From positions 1 through 64,000 of the forward strand of contig NZ_CP128650.1 in NCBI RefSeq assembly GCF_030644225.1: 64,000 nucleotides of DNA, written 5' to 3'. Below, piece by piece: positions 40,068-48,511 of this stretch. This stretch comes from Selenomonas dianae. Its GTDB lineage: Bacteria > Bacillota > Negativicutes > Selenomonadales > Selenomonadaceae. The notes beneath the pieces are model-generated. The model searched no databases, was not told the DNA's origin, and saw only the letters and a program-made list of their open reading frames with translations. The position numbers and the translations under genes are program-made. Within the stretch, counting starts at the first letter, position 1; each line of letters begins with the position of its first letter.

Positions 40068-40547
40068 TCAGTACGCCCGCTCCTCTGCGCTCCATGCGCG
40101 GTAGGGATGGGCGATGAGCGCGGCATTGTAGTAGCGGCGTACGCCCGTCACCTCTGCGCCCGCCCATGCGGGCAGGGGGAACTCCTGCGCCTCGTCGGTC
40201 AGCTCGATCTCGGCGACGACCAGCCCCTCGTTCGCCCCATGAAACACGTCCACCTCCCAGCGAAATCCCGCGACGTTTTCCACATAGCGCGTTTTTTCCA
40301 GTGGGGGGGCGTCGCAGAGCGCGAGCAGTTCCTGTGCCTCGTCGGGCGGGATCTCGTACTCGTACTCGCACCGCGATGCGCCGTGTGTTTCCCCCTTGAT
40401 CGTGAGGAATCCCTGTATACCTGCCATTCGGATTCGTACGGTTCGTTTCGGATCACGTGAGAGATAGCCCTGTGCCATCGGCGTTCCGACACCGGTCGGA
40501 CGGAAGGAATTTTTTACCTTGAATTTTCGTTCGATTTCAACACCCAT
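40068..40547 (-). CDS. CYTH-domain protein (triphosphate tunnel metalloenzyme)
   Basis: A 159-residue single-domain protein beginning GVEIERKFKVKN, the ExExK motif that names the family. Alternating charged strands (RTVRIRMAGIQGFLTIKG, CEYEYEIPPDEA, FRWEVDVFHGANEGLVVAEIEL) build the eight-stranded tunnel that binds triphosphate with Mg or Mn. Stand-alone bacterial members are usually inorganic triphosphatases. It starts facing the LCP gene and ends at the DnaA-box cluster. Confidence 0.88.
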   Translation of the reverse strand: MGVEIERKFKVKNSFRPTGVGTPMAQGYLSRDPKRTVRIRMAGIQGFLTIKGETHGASRCEYEYEIPPDEAQELLALCDAPPLEKTRYVENVAGFRWEVDVFHGANEGLVVAEIELTDEAQEFPLPAWAGAEVTGVRRYYNAALIAHPYRAWSAEERAY

Positions 40548-40767
40548 GAAGCCGCGTCCTTTCTGGATTTTATGGAAGAATCCCTTGCATATTCCGCGCG
40601 TTTGCTATATATTATGTGGTACTGAGCGGATGGCGTCGTGCCGGCGCGGATACATGCAGGTTACGTTTCTGGACGTATTGTAGCAGTGTGTGCGCCGGAG
40701 TGCAACCCACCGCACGAAATACACATCCATATGCAGGGAACTTTGTAAAGGGAGGACAGGACGCGCT

Positions 40768-42102
40768 TTGACAGCATTACCACCCAAGAGAAGAACAACG
40801 AAAAAACGCATCTGGCCGTATGTCCTGATCGGTGTCATTCTCATCTTCGTCCTCGCCGCCGGTGCCGGCGCTTTTTTCGCGCAGAGCAGTCTGCTCGACC
40901 GCGCGCAGAAGGAGCACAAGGAGGATCTGCTGGTCGCAAAGGACAAGGCGACGATCATGATTATGGGCGTGGACGAGCGCAGTGACGATGTCGGGCGCAG
41001 CGACACTCTCATGGTCGCCACCATTGATCCCGTCCGCAATGAGGCATCACTTCTCTCCATCCCGCGCGATACGCGCGTGGCGATCCCCCGCAACGGCTAT
41101 GACAAAATCAACGCCGCCTACGCCTACGGCGGGGAGCGGCTGACGCAGACGACCGTCGAGGACTTCCTCGGTGTGCGCATCGATCACTATGTCATCATCA
41201 ATACCCACGCCTTCCAGAAGATCATCGACGCCATCGGCGGCATCGACATCAATGTGGAAAAGCGGATGTACTATGAAGATCCGTGGGACGACGACGGCGG
41301 GCTCATCATCGACCTGCGTCCGGGGATGCAGCACATGGACGGCAAGACTGCCGTCACCTATGTCCGCTACCGCGACGAGGAGGGGGACATCGGGCGCGTG
41401 CGGCGGCAGCAGAAATTTATGCGCGCCTGCGTCGATGCCGTCACTACGCCTGCGATCCTGCCCCGCCTGCCGGGGATCATCAGCAGCGTTATCGACAGCG
41501 TCAAGACCGACCTCACCGTACGTCAGATGCTGGAGTTCATCGGTACGCTCAAGGAATCGCAGGCAAAGGGGCTGCGCACCGATATGGTGCCGGGCCGCCC
41601 GCTCTACATCGACGAGGTGAGCTACTGGATCCCCGACATGGCGCAGCTGCGGCGCGGCATGGCGAACTCCCTCGGCATCACCCTCAGCAGTGCGGAGCGC
41701 AGCCGCATGGAGCGTGCTGTGCGGGAGTACGAGGACTCCATTCCCGCAGGGGCGACCGAGATCCCCGAGGGAGATACCTCCGTCGGGCGTGCCGTCAGTG
41801 CCGATGAGGCGCGCGACACGGGCAGCCGCAGAAAGTCCGAGCGGGAGGACAGGGACGGCAGGGACAGCCGCAAGAAAACCTCGGACGAGCGCAGCGAGGA
41901 CGAGAAACAGGGGGGACGCGATGCCCGTCCCGGACGCACGGACGAGATCACATCCTCCTCAGAGACCGGCGGACGGCACGCGAGCACGCGCCGGAGCGCG
42001 GACGAGCCCGCTGCGCAGCCTGCCGCGCCCGCACCGCACGGCACAGATGCGCAGAGTGCACCGCCCGCACGCGGTCAGGCGACAGCGGGCAAGGAGGAAT
42101 AG
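40768..42102 (+). CDS. LytR-CpsA-Psr (LCP) family protein with charged C-terminal tail
   Basis: LCP proteins attach glycopolymers to peptidoglycan. I use the TTG at 40768, downstream of GGGAGG, giving 444 residues; spacing is long, so the start is uncertain. A basic N-terminus and one span (WPYVLIGVILIFVLAAGAG) precede the LCP core: IMIMGVDERSDDVGRSDTLMVATIDP, LLSIPRDTRVAIP, YDKINAAYAYGG, and YVRYRDEEGDIGRVRRQQ, which supply the acidic and arginine residues that bind polyprenyl pyrophosphate. The last 100 residues are Ser/Arg/Asp/Glu-rich and probably disordered. LCP proteins are less expected in a diderm. Confidence 0.87.
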   Translation: MTALPPKRRTTKKRIWPYVLIGVILIFVLAAGAGAFFAQSSLLDRAQKEHKEDLLVAKDKATIMIMGVDERSDDVGRSDTLMVATIDPVRNEASLLSIPRDTRVAIPRNGYDKINAAYAYGGERLTQTTVEDFLGVRIDHYVIINTHAFQKIIDAIGGIDINVEKRMYYEDPWDDDGGLIIDLRPGMQHMDGKTAVTYVRYRDEEGDIGRVRRQQKFMRACVDAVTTPAILPRLPGIISSVIDSVKTDLTVRQMLEFIGTLKESQAKGLRTDMVPGRPLYIDEVSYWIPDMAQLRRGMANSLGITLSSAERSRMERAVREYEDSIPAGATEIPEGDTSVGRAVSADEARDTGSRRKSEREDRDGRDSRKKTSDERSEDEKQGGRDARPGRTDEITSSSETGGRHASTRRSADEPAAQPAAPAPHGTDAQSAPPARGQATAGKEE

Positions 42103-42147
42103 GTAGGAGAGCGAACGGGACATTTCCCGTAGAAAGGAAGATTCACC

Positions 42148-43392
42148 ATGGCAAGCAAATTTGATGCAGAGGCACTGGAGCTTCATAAGCGGTATCACGG
42201 CAAATTCGAGATTCATCCGACCGTTCCGCTCGGCACGCGCGACGACCTCAGCCGCGCCTACACCCCGGGCGTCGCGGCACCGTGTCTGGCGATCAAGGAG
42301 AACCCCGAGGAGATCTACGACTACACGACCAAGGGCAACATGGTCGCCGTCGTCACGAACGGCACCGCCGTCCTCGGGCTCGGCAACATCGGCGCGGGTG
42401 CAGGACTGCCCGTCATGGAAGGGAAATCCATCCTCTTTAAGGGCTTTGCGGGCGTGGACTCCGTCCCTGTCTGCGTGAACAGCCAGAAGGTAGAGGATGT
42501 GGTGAGAGTCTGCCAGCTCATCGCCCCCACCTACGGCGGCATCAACCTTGAGGACATCAAGGCGCCCCAGTGCTTTGACATCGAAAACGAGCTGAAGAAG
42601 ACCCTCGACATCCCCGTGTTCCACGACGACCAGCACGGCACGGCAATCGTCGTCGTCTCCGCACTGCTCAACGCGTACAAGTACCTCGACAAGGATCTGC
42701 GCACGGCGAAGATCGTCATCAACGGCGCGGGTGCGGCAGGACAGGCGATCGCACGCCTCCTCTTTGCCTACGGCATCAAGACCGTTGTCCTCTGCGACAC
42801 GACGGGCGCCGTCTACGAGGGGCGCAAGGAGAACATGAACCCGTACAAGGATGCGCTCGCCAAGGTCTCCAACCGTCAGAAGGAAAAGGGGACGCTCGCC
42901 GAGGTTATCAAGGGCAAGGACATCTTCATCGGTGTTTCCGCGCCCGGCAGCCTCACACAGGACATGATCAAGAGCATGAGCGCGGATCCCGTCATCATGG
43001 CGATGGCGAACCCCGTCCCCGAGATCCTGCCCGACGAGGCAAAGGCGGCGGGCGCACGCATCGTCTGCACGGGACGCTCCGACTTCCCGAACCAGGTCAA
43101 CAACCTCCTCGCATTCCCCGGCATCTTCCGCGGGGCGCTCGACGTGCGTGCCAAGGAGATCAACGATGAGATGAAGATCGCCGCTGCGAACGCCATCGCC
43201 TCCCTCATCCCCGAGTGCGAGTTGAACGAAACGAACATCATCGCAAGCCCGCTCGACCCGCGCGTCGCCCCGACCGTCGCCGCCGCCGTCGCCAAGGCTG
43301 CGCTCGACACCGGCGTCGCCCGCCTGACGGACATCACCCCCGAGGCGGTCGCCGCGCATACGCGCGAACTGCTCGGACATACGATTGCCTGA
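42148..43392 (+). CDS. NAD(P)-dependent malic enzyme
   Basis: A 414-residue short-form malic enzyme that converts malate to pyruvate and CO2. The ATG 42148 follows AAAGGAAG. SRAYTPGVAAPC holds the catalytic tyrosine region, GNMVAVVTNGTAVLGLGNIGA the malate site, PVFHDDQHGTAIV the metal ligands, and VINGAGAAGQAIARLL the Rossmann fold. The glycine-rich loop does not tell NAD from NADP use with confidence. In propionate-forming Negativicutes this enzyme links C4 acids, possibly taken up by the SLC13 carrier, to pyruvate. A strong terminator follows. Confidence 0.93.
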   Translation: MASKFDAEALELHKRYHGKFEIHPTVPLGTRDDLSRAYTPGVAAPCLAIKENPEEIYDYTTKGNMVAVVTNGTAVLGLGNIGAGAGLPVMEGKSILFKGFAGVDSVPVCVNSQKVEDVVRVCQLIAPTYGGINLEDIKAPQCFDIENELKKTLDIPVFHDDQHGTAIVVVSALLNAYKYLDKDLRTAKIVINGAGAAGQAIARLLFAYGIKTVVLCDTTGAVYEGRKENMNPYKDALAKVSNRQKEKGTLAEVIKGKDIFIGVSAPGSLTQDMIKSMSADPVIMAMANPVPEILPDEAKAAGARIVCTGRSDFPNQVNNLLAFPGIFRGALDVRAKEINDEMKIAAANAIASLIPECELNETNIIASPLDPRVAPTVAAAVAKAALDTGVARLTDITPEAVAAHTRELLGHTIA

Positions 43393-43410
43393 AAATAAGC
43401 ATAAATGCAG

Positions 43411-43449
43411 CGCCGCTGAAGGACAACGATCCTTCGGCGGCGTTTTTTT
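43411..43449 (+). terminator. Terminator after malic enzyme
   Basis: CGCCGCTGAAGGA / TCCTTCGGCGGCG with a six-base loop and a run of seven T residues. Confidence 0.9.
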
Positions 43450-43466
43450 GCGATCGAGCAAATCAC

Positions 43467-43495
43467 TTGATTGTAACAAAAATTATAAATAAAAT
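43467..43495 (+). promoter_or_regulatory. Promoter of the second metal-uptake locus
   Basis: TTGATT (43467-43472), 17-bp spacer, TAAAAT (43490-43495), in an AT-rich leader before the decayed receptor gene. Confidence 0.6.
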
Positions 43496-43512
43496 GTATT
43501 ATCTTATTTCTT

Positions 43513-43528
43513 ATTATAATGATATAAT
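43513..43528 (+). promoter_or_regulatory. Candidate Fur/metal-regulator operator
   Basis: Perfect inverted repeat ATTATA-ATGA-TATAAT just downstream of the promoter and before the receptor start. Its AT-rich palindromic form resembles Fur-family sites. Assignment rests on position before an iron-type ABC locus. Confidence 0.4.
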
Positions 43529-43576
43529 GACTCTTACTAAGTCTTTTTAACAATTCCCCAAGGAGCGATTGACACG

Positions 43577-44544
43577 ATGAAAAAAATCATGATGAGTCTT
43601 GCCGGGGCGCTGTCCCTCTTGACCGCAAATGCCGCCGCAGCGGAACCCGGCCGCCGCATATCTGGGCTATGACAGTGCCTACCCCACAACACCGAACGCG
43701 CAGAACTGGGGCGACGGTCGTCGGCAGTGGAAGACGGACAATATTGCCCTCCAATACACCACGCCCAATACATCCCTCAGCGTGTTTGACTATCGGCAGA
43801 CGCGCCACGACGATGTGCGCCGTGTCATAAAGCCCATGGGGCGGCTCCGCCTTCTGGACTGGGAGACCTATTGGGACTCGAAACTCCGCAGCTACGGGCT
43901 ACACCGACCGAGGGAACAAGTATCGCGACGCCTTTGCCCCCGGCCTCTCCCACGCGGAGTGGCAGTCCCTCCTCGGTGTTCCCGCGCCGGAGAAGGGCAT
44001 GAGCTACGAGCTCGGATGGCGGGCGCAGTTCGGAGAGAAAACGGCGGTAGGCGTCACCGGATTCTACTACGACATCGACGATTTTCTGAACATCCAGTTC
44101 AAGGGAGGACTTCTGCCGCCCATCGTCTACAACGTCGGCAATGTCAAGGTGAAGGGCGTCGAGCTCACCGGCGAGCATCGTTTCAACCCCCACTGGGCCG
44201 CGAGCGCCGGGTATACGCGGCAGAACACGAGCAAGAGCGGCGATCGCTTTGATGCGCCGCTGAAGGGAATGCCGGAGTCCACCTTCCATGCGGGGCTTCG
44301 CTGGGACAACCTTCACGGCTGGCAGTCGGCATTGGATCTGCGCTACATCGGCGCCATCTCAACGTCCTCGGACAGCGACTACATCTCGCCCTATGTGGTG
44401 GCGGATCTGACCGTATCCTACGCCTTCAAATCCCACATCATCAATTTTGCCGTCAACAACCTCTTTGACCGCTACTACGAGCAGACGCGTGATTTCCGTC
44501 AGCCCGGCATCAATTACAATCTCTCATATCAGTACACCTTCTAA
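43577..44544 (+). pseudogene. Decayed TonB-dependent receptor gene
   Basis: The frame starts with a proper signal peptide MKKIMMSLAGALSLLTANAA at 43577 but is out of frame within 30 codons. Barrel-like coding then appears in a second frame (YPTTPNAQNWGDGRRQWKTD, then ALQYTTPNTSLSVFDYRQTR). Near 43890 it shifts again to a frame that reads to the end (GYTDRGNKYRDAF, MSYELGWRAQFGEKTAVGV, ending NLSYQYTF at 44544). The plug domain and most of the barrel are missing: about 320 codons remain of the usual 650-800. At least two frameshifts and a large internal deletion are needed. Sequencing errors alone would not explain the deletion. Confidence 0.88.
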
Positions 44545-44571
44545 GGAAGCGCTGAATTGATCCGTACTTCC
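44543..44571 (+). repeat. Short remnant resembling foldback-repeat ends
   Basis: AAGGAAGCGCTGAATT followed by GTACTTCC, directly at the stop of the decayed receptor. It looks like both ends of the repeat with the body lost, but it is short. Confidence 0.35.
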
Positions 44572-44615
44572 CGAAGCAGCAAACGGGCGCCTCATTTATA
44601 AAGAAAGGGGATTTC

Positions 44616-45755
44616 ATGAAAAAGATATACACACTCCTGTGCCTTGCCCTCCTGTGCATCTTCGTCCTCACAGGCTGCACCAGCGAAACGGCATCCGAGG
44701 ACAAGGCGGAGCAAAAGACTGTGACCGTCACCGACGCCGCCGGGCGGAGTGTGACGCTGAAACAGCCCATCCGAAGCTACGCCATCAGCACCTTTGACCT
44801 CATCGACTTCATCGTCCCGCTGAAAGGGGAGGAAGCCTTTGCCATGCTGAAGGGCGTCGGGGATTCCGGCGGGAAAAAAAGCTACGATAAAGTCTATGAG
44901 CCGCGCTTTCCCCAGTACAAGGATCAATGGAAGATCATCTCTCCCCACAACGCTCCCTTCGACGTGGAGGCGATTCTGACCGCGAAGCCCGATGTCCTGA
45001 TCGTGAACTCCGCCATGCAGGGACATATGCACGCCATGGACATCGAGCCGCGCCTCACGGAGGCAGGCATCGCACTGCTCCTGGTCGATGTTCCGGGCAC
45101 GAGCCCCCAATCGGCACAGGATCTCTATCGGCTCTTGGGAGAGGTCTTTGGTGAACCGGAAAAGGCGAGCGAGGTGGCCTCCTTTTTGGATCAGCAATAT
45201 GCCGATCTACAGGCAGGTCTCGCGAAGGTCAGCGGTCCAAAGCCCCTGGTCTACTACGAAAAATCCGGCTCCGCCGAAATCTTTGGCCCGTCCAGTCGCA
45301 GCAATGTCTCCGGCTGGGGGACGCTCATCACGCGCGCGGGCGGCGAAAATCTGGCCGATCGCGCAGGTGCGGGAAAACCGGTGGACGGTCCCCCGGGTTC
45401 TGTGAGCTTGGATCCCGAATACATACTGACCTCCGACCCCGATTTCATCTTCCTCAGCGGCACCTCGCCCATGGGACTGGGCGCGCCTCCCGAGGAGTCT
45501 ATCAAAGATCGGTTCAGCATCGTAAGCCGCCCCGGCTGGGATCGTCTGAAGGCGGTCAAAAACAAGAACGTCTACGAGTACCAGCATGAGCTTGCCCGCA
45601 CCACCTGTGTCTTTTATCCGATGCTGAGTTTCGCCAAACTCTTTTACCCCGAGGCATTTGCCAATATTGATCCGGAAGCGCGCCTCGCGGAATTCTATGA
45701 TCGCTTCATGCTCATCAAGAGCAGTGACGGCCTGTGGAAGATGCGACTGCCATGA
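44616..45755 (+). CDS. ABC transporter substrate-binding lipoprotein, iron-chelate/haem type
   Basis: A 379-residue lipoprotein (lipobox FVLTGC) of the iron-siderophore periplasmic-binding family. DAAGRSVTLKQPIRSYAIST, FDVEAILTAKPDVLIVNSA, then KPLVYYEKSGSAEIFGPSS and YILTSDPDFIFLSGTSP give the two-lobe pattern. The ATG 44616 follows AAGAAAGGGG. It differs clearly from the 31.2-kb B12-type protein. The locus lacks a riboswitch, and the receptor upstream is broken, so the substrate could be haem or a siderophore delivered through another receptor. Confidence 0.87.
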   Translation: MKKIYTLLCLALLCIFVLTGCTSETASEDKAEQKTVTVTDAAGRSVTLKQPIRSYAISTFDLIDFIVPLKGEEAFAMLKGVGDSGGKKSYDKVYEPRFPQYKDQWKIISPHNAPFDVEAILTAKPDVLIVNSAMQGHMHAMDIEPRLTEAGIALLLVDVPGTSPQSAQDLYRLLGEVFGEPEKASEVASFLDQQYADLQAGLAKVSGPKPLVYYEKSGSAEIFGPSSRSNVSGWGTLITRAGGENLADRAGAGKPVDGPPGSVSLDPEYILTSDPDFIFLSGTSPMGLGAPPEESIKDRFSIVSRPGWDRLKAVKNKNVYEYQHELARTTCVFYPMLSFAKLFYPEAFANIDPEARLAEFYDRFMLIKSSDGLWKMRLP

Positions 45756-46840
45756 GGGCAGAAAATGCGCATCCTTCGGACACGGCACCCTCTGCCTCCC
45801 CCGTCACCGACGGGCAAAAAGTCTACGAAGCCATTACCAAAAGGAAAGTCCTCGTCGTCCTCCTGCTGCTCCTCGGGACGGCGGCGGGCTTCTTCCTCAA
45901 CCTCATCGCCGGCTCCTCCGACATCGGTCTGCGGGAAGCCGCCATCGTCCTCACGGGCGGCAGCGTCGATCCCACCACCGATACCGTCATCCGCAGCATC
46001 CGCCTCCCCATGGCGGTGATGGCGATCCTCGCAGGTGTCGCTTTCGCCGTCGGGGGCTGTGAGATGCAGACCATCCTGGGGAATCCGATGGCAAGCCCCT
46101 ATACGCTCGGCATATCATCGGCGGCGGCGTTCGGTGCAGCGGCGGGGATCGTCCTGCAGGTGCGTATCGATCTGCTGCCGCCCAACCTCATCGTTACAAC
46201 AAACGCCTTTGCCTTCTCCCTCGTGGCGGCGTTTCTCATCTATCGCTTTGCAGCGTGGCAGCAAAGCAGCCGCAACACCATCATCCTCTTTGGCATTGCG
46301 CTGAATTTCATCTTCAACTCCCTCACCATGTTCCTCCAGTACATCGCCGACGAAAACAAACTCCAAAGCATCGTCTTCTGGACCTTTGGCAGTCTGGCGA
46401 AAGCCTCATGGGACAAGGCTCTCATCCTTTGCGCCATCACCCTTTTGACCCTGCTCTTTCTCCATCGCCGCGCTTGGCAGCTCACCGCCCTCGTCCTCCA
46501 AGATGCCAGGGCGCTCAGTCTCGGGGTCAACGTCCCGCAGCTGCGGCGGCAGGTCATCATCCTCATCTCCCTCCTGACAGCGACCACCGTCTCTTTCGTC
46601 GGTACGATCGGCTTTTTGGGGCTGGCCGCCCCCCACTTGGCCCGTGGTCTGGTCGGGGAGGATCATCGCTATCTGCTGCCCGCCTCGGCGCTCTTCGGCG
46701 CCTTTCTCCTCTCGGTCGCCTCCCTCCTCTCCAAGATGCTGATTCCCGGTACATTGCTGCCCATCGGGCTCATCACCTCCATCTTGGGCATCCCTTTCTT
46801 CGTGCTCCTCATCTTTACGGCGGGGAGGCGTTATTCATGA
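45752..46840 (+). CDS. ABC transporter permease, FecCD family
   Basis: A 362-residue permease. I choose the ATG at 45752, which overlaps the lipoprotein stop (ATGA). A polar N-terminal leader of about 30 residues precedes ten predicted spans. Motifs: IRSIRLPMAVMAILAGVAFAVGGCEMQ, NPMASPYTLGISSAAAFGA and TIGFLGLAAPHLARGLVGEDH. It pairs with the ATPase encoded next. Confidence 0.9.
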   Translation: MRAENAHPSDTAPSASPVTDGQKVYEAITKRKVLVVLLLLLGTAAGFFLNLIAGSSDIGLREAAIVLTGGSVDPTTDTVIRSIRLPMAVMAILAGVAFAVGGCEMQTILGNPMASPYTLGISSAAAFGAAAGIVLQVRIDLLPPNLIVTTNAFAFSLVAAFLIYRFAAWQQSSRNTIILFGIALNFIFNSLTMFLQYIADENKLQSIVFWTFGSLAKASWDKALILCAITLLTLLFLHRRAWQLTALVLQDARALSLGVNVPQLRRQVIILISLLTATTVSFVGTIGFLGLAAPHLARGLVGEDHRYLLPASALFGAFLLSVASLLSKMLIPGTLLPIGLITSILGIPFFVLLIFTAGRRYS

Positions 46841-47640
46841 TCCGCGTGGAAAACATGAGCTTCGGCTATGCCAAAGACCGCATGATCTTTTCGGATCTTT
46901 CCCTCCGCTTTCATGCGCGCGTCAACGCGATCATCGGCCCCAATGCCGCCGGCAAATCCACCTTCCTCAAGTGCCTCTTCGGTCTCCTGCCCGCCTCGGG
47001 CAAGATCCTCTGCAATGATCGCGACCTGCAGCGTATGAGCCACGAAGAAAAAATGGCGCGCATCGCCTACCTGCCGCAGGAGGAAACGAAAGCCGGCGGG
47101 TTCACCGTCTTTGAGGCGGTGCTGCTGGGGCGTCTGCCGCGTCTGCATTGGAAAGTGACGGCGGAAGACACGGACGCCGTCATGGAAGTCCTCTCCTTGC
47201 TCCATTTGGAACAACTCTCCCTCGTTCCCTTTGCGCGGCTCTCCGGCGGACAGCAAAAGCTCGTCTCCATCGCCCAGACATTGGTGCGAAAGCCACAGAT
47301 CGTCCTCATGGACGAGCCTACCAACAGCCTCGACCTGCAAAAACAGTTGGAGCTTTGTGAAACAGTGCGAGCCATCAGCCACGCCTATGACATCACCTTC
47401 ATCATCGTGCTGCACGATTTGGGCTTGGCCGCCCGTTTTGCCGACGAGGCATTCGTCTTTTCCCCGTGGGGCGGGCTGTACGCCCACGGCAAGCCGTCCG
47501 ATGTCATTCATACCGCGATGCTGCGGGAAGTCTACGGCGTAGACGCAGAGGTTCTACAGGACGAAACGGGCATTCCCATCGTCGCTGCGCGGGCATCCCT
47601 GCGCACCGCCGGTGGTGAAAAACGGGCGGCTGATCCATAA
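46837..47640 (+). CDS. ABC transporter ATP-binding protein, iron-chelate type
   Basis: A 267-residue ATPase whose ATG at 46837 overlaps the permease stop by four bases. Walker A AIIGPNAAGKSTFLK, Q-loop IAYLPQEE, signature RLSGGQQKLVSIAQ, Walker B IVLMDEPTNSLDL and the H-loop IVLHDLGLAAR are present. Serine in place of the usual histidine after PTN (NSLD instead of NHLD) is a small variation. Lipoprotein, permease and ATPase form a tight operon. Confidence 0.93.
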   Translation: MIRVENMSFGYAKDRMIFSDLSLRFHARVNAIIGPNAAGKSTFLKCLFGLLPASGKILCNDRDLQRMSHEEKMARIAYLPQEETKAGGFTVFEAVLLGRLPRLHWKVTAEDTDAVMEVLSLLHLEQLSLVPFARLSGGQQKLVSIAQTLVRKPQIVLMDEPTNSLDLQKQLELCETVRAISHAYDITFIIVLHDLGLAARFADEAFVFSPWGGLYAHGKPSDVIHTAMLREVYGVDAEVLQDETGIPIVAARASLRTAGGEKRAADP

Positions 47641-47645
47641 AAAAT

Positions 47646-47688
47646 AAGGGCTTTTCTGCGAAACATCCTCGCAGAGAAGCCCTTGTTT
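47646..47688. terminator. Convergent terminator
   Basis: AAGGGCTTTTCTGCG / CGCAGAGAAGCCCTT with a nine-base loop. T-rich tracts flank both sides, so it can stop the ABC operon and the convergent lipoprotein gene. Confidence 0.8.
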
Positions 47689-48500
47689 TATTGCGCATGA
47701 TCTCTGACATATGCCTTTGCCGACCTTTGACATATCTCAAAATAGTGCGCCAGACGCTCCTCCAAGACCGCCGTATCCTTCTCACCGGACGAATGCCCCG
47801 GATTCTCGTACAGCGTCGCCGTCCAGTCACACTCCGTGCGCAGATAGAACGTCATCACCCGAACGGCGTGCGCCCGATCCTCCGTGTGTGTCGGCAAATA
47901 GTAAAACGTCACCCTGCGCCCATGCGCCGCAGCGAGCAGCGTATCATCGCCCTGCGGACGGTACAGCTCATACAGCTCCCGACACACACGCACCACATCC
48001 GCCCCGTGTGCCTCATGGAGGAAGATAACATCCCCCTTTCCAAAGAGCGCATCCCCCTGTATGGGATCTGTCAGCGAACACGCTCGCAGAGCCTCTGCCT
48101 CCTCCGGAGAAGCCGCCGTGAGATGATATGCCGACGTGATGGCACACACCTCGGGATAGAGATGGGCGAAATACGCCTCCGCATATGCCGCAGCGGCATC
48201 CGTATCGCGATAGAGGAATGGGTAGGGAAATTGGGCGCGCCGAATCTCCGCCGTGCAGGTGAAGTAAATTCCGTTTCCTTCGTCATAGAGCGCATAGACA
48301 TTCTTCGGAAACGGCTTCTCCCGCGCGACCTGCACCGACTTCGGCACAACATGTGTCCCATAGGTATGAAACGTATCATTGACGCGTGCGGCAACCTCAT
48401 CTGCCGTAGCAGGATCACTGTTTTCCGTCACCCAAAAATCACAACCCGAAAGCATGGAACACAGCAGAACGAGCACCGAAAGACAGAACCATCGCTTCAT
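47688..48500 (-). CDS. Hypothetical lipoprotein, paralogue of the one at 23460-24275
   Basis: A 270-residue predicted lipoprotein. ATG 48500 gives MKRWFCLSVLVLLCSMLSGC with a lipobox. It aligns over its full length with the 23.5-kb lipoprotein, sharing EKPF, a GRRVTFYYLP strand, ENPGHSSGEKDTAVLEE against DNPGSSLNETEVAALEQ, and LAHYFEICQRSA. No function is recognised. It begins 11 bp after the GT41 gene on the same strand, so it is probably co-transcribed with it. Confidence 0.8.
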   Translation of the reverse strand: MKRWFCLSVLVLLCSMLSGCDFWVTENSDPATADEVAARVNDTFHTYGTHVVPKSVQVAREKPFPKNVYALYDEGNGIYFTCTAEIRRAQFPYPFLYRDTDAAAAYAEAYFAHLYPEVCAITSAYHLTAASPEEAEALRACSLTDPIQGDALFGKGDVIFLHEAHGADVVRVCRELYELYRPQGDDTLLAAAHGRRVTFYYLPTHTEDRAHAVRVMTFYLRTECDWTATLYENPGHSSGEKDTAVLEERLAHYFEICQRSAKAYVRDHAQ

Positions 48501-48511
48501 ATCAGTACATC

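Noticed and set aside
43577-44544. A short functional receptor or two small genes
   Set aside because: Signal peptide, barrel pieces and C-terminal strand lie in different frames in the order of one receptor, so decay is the simpler reading.
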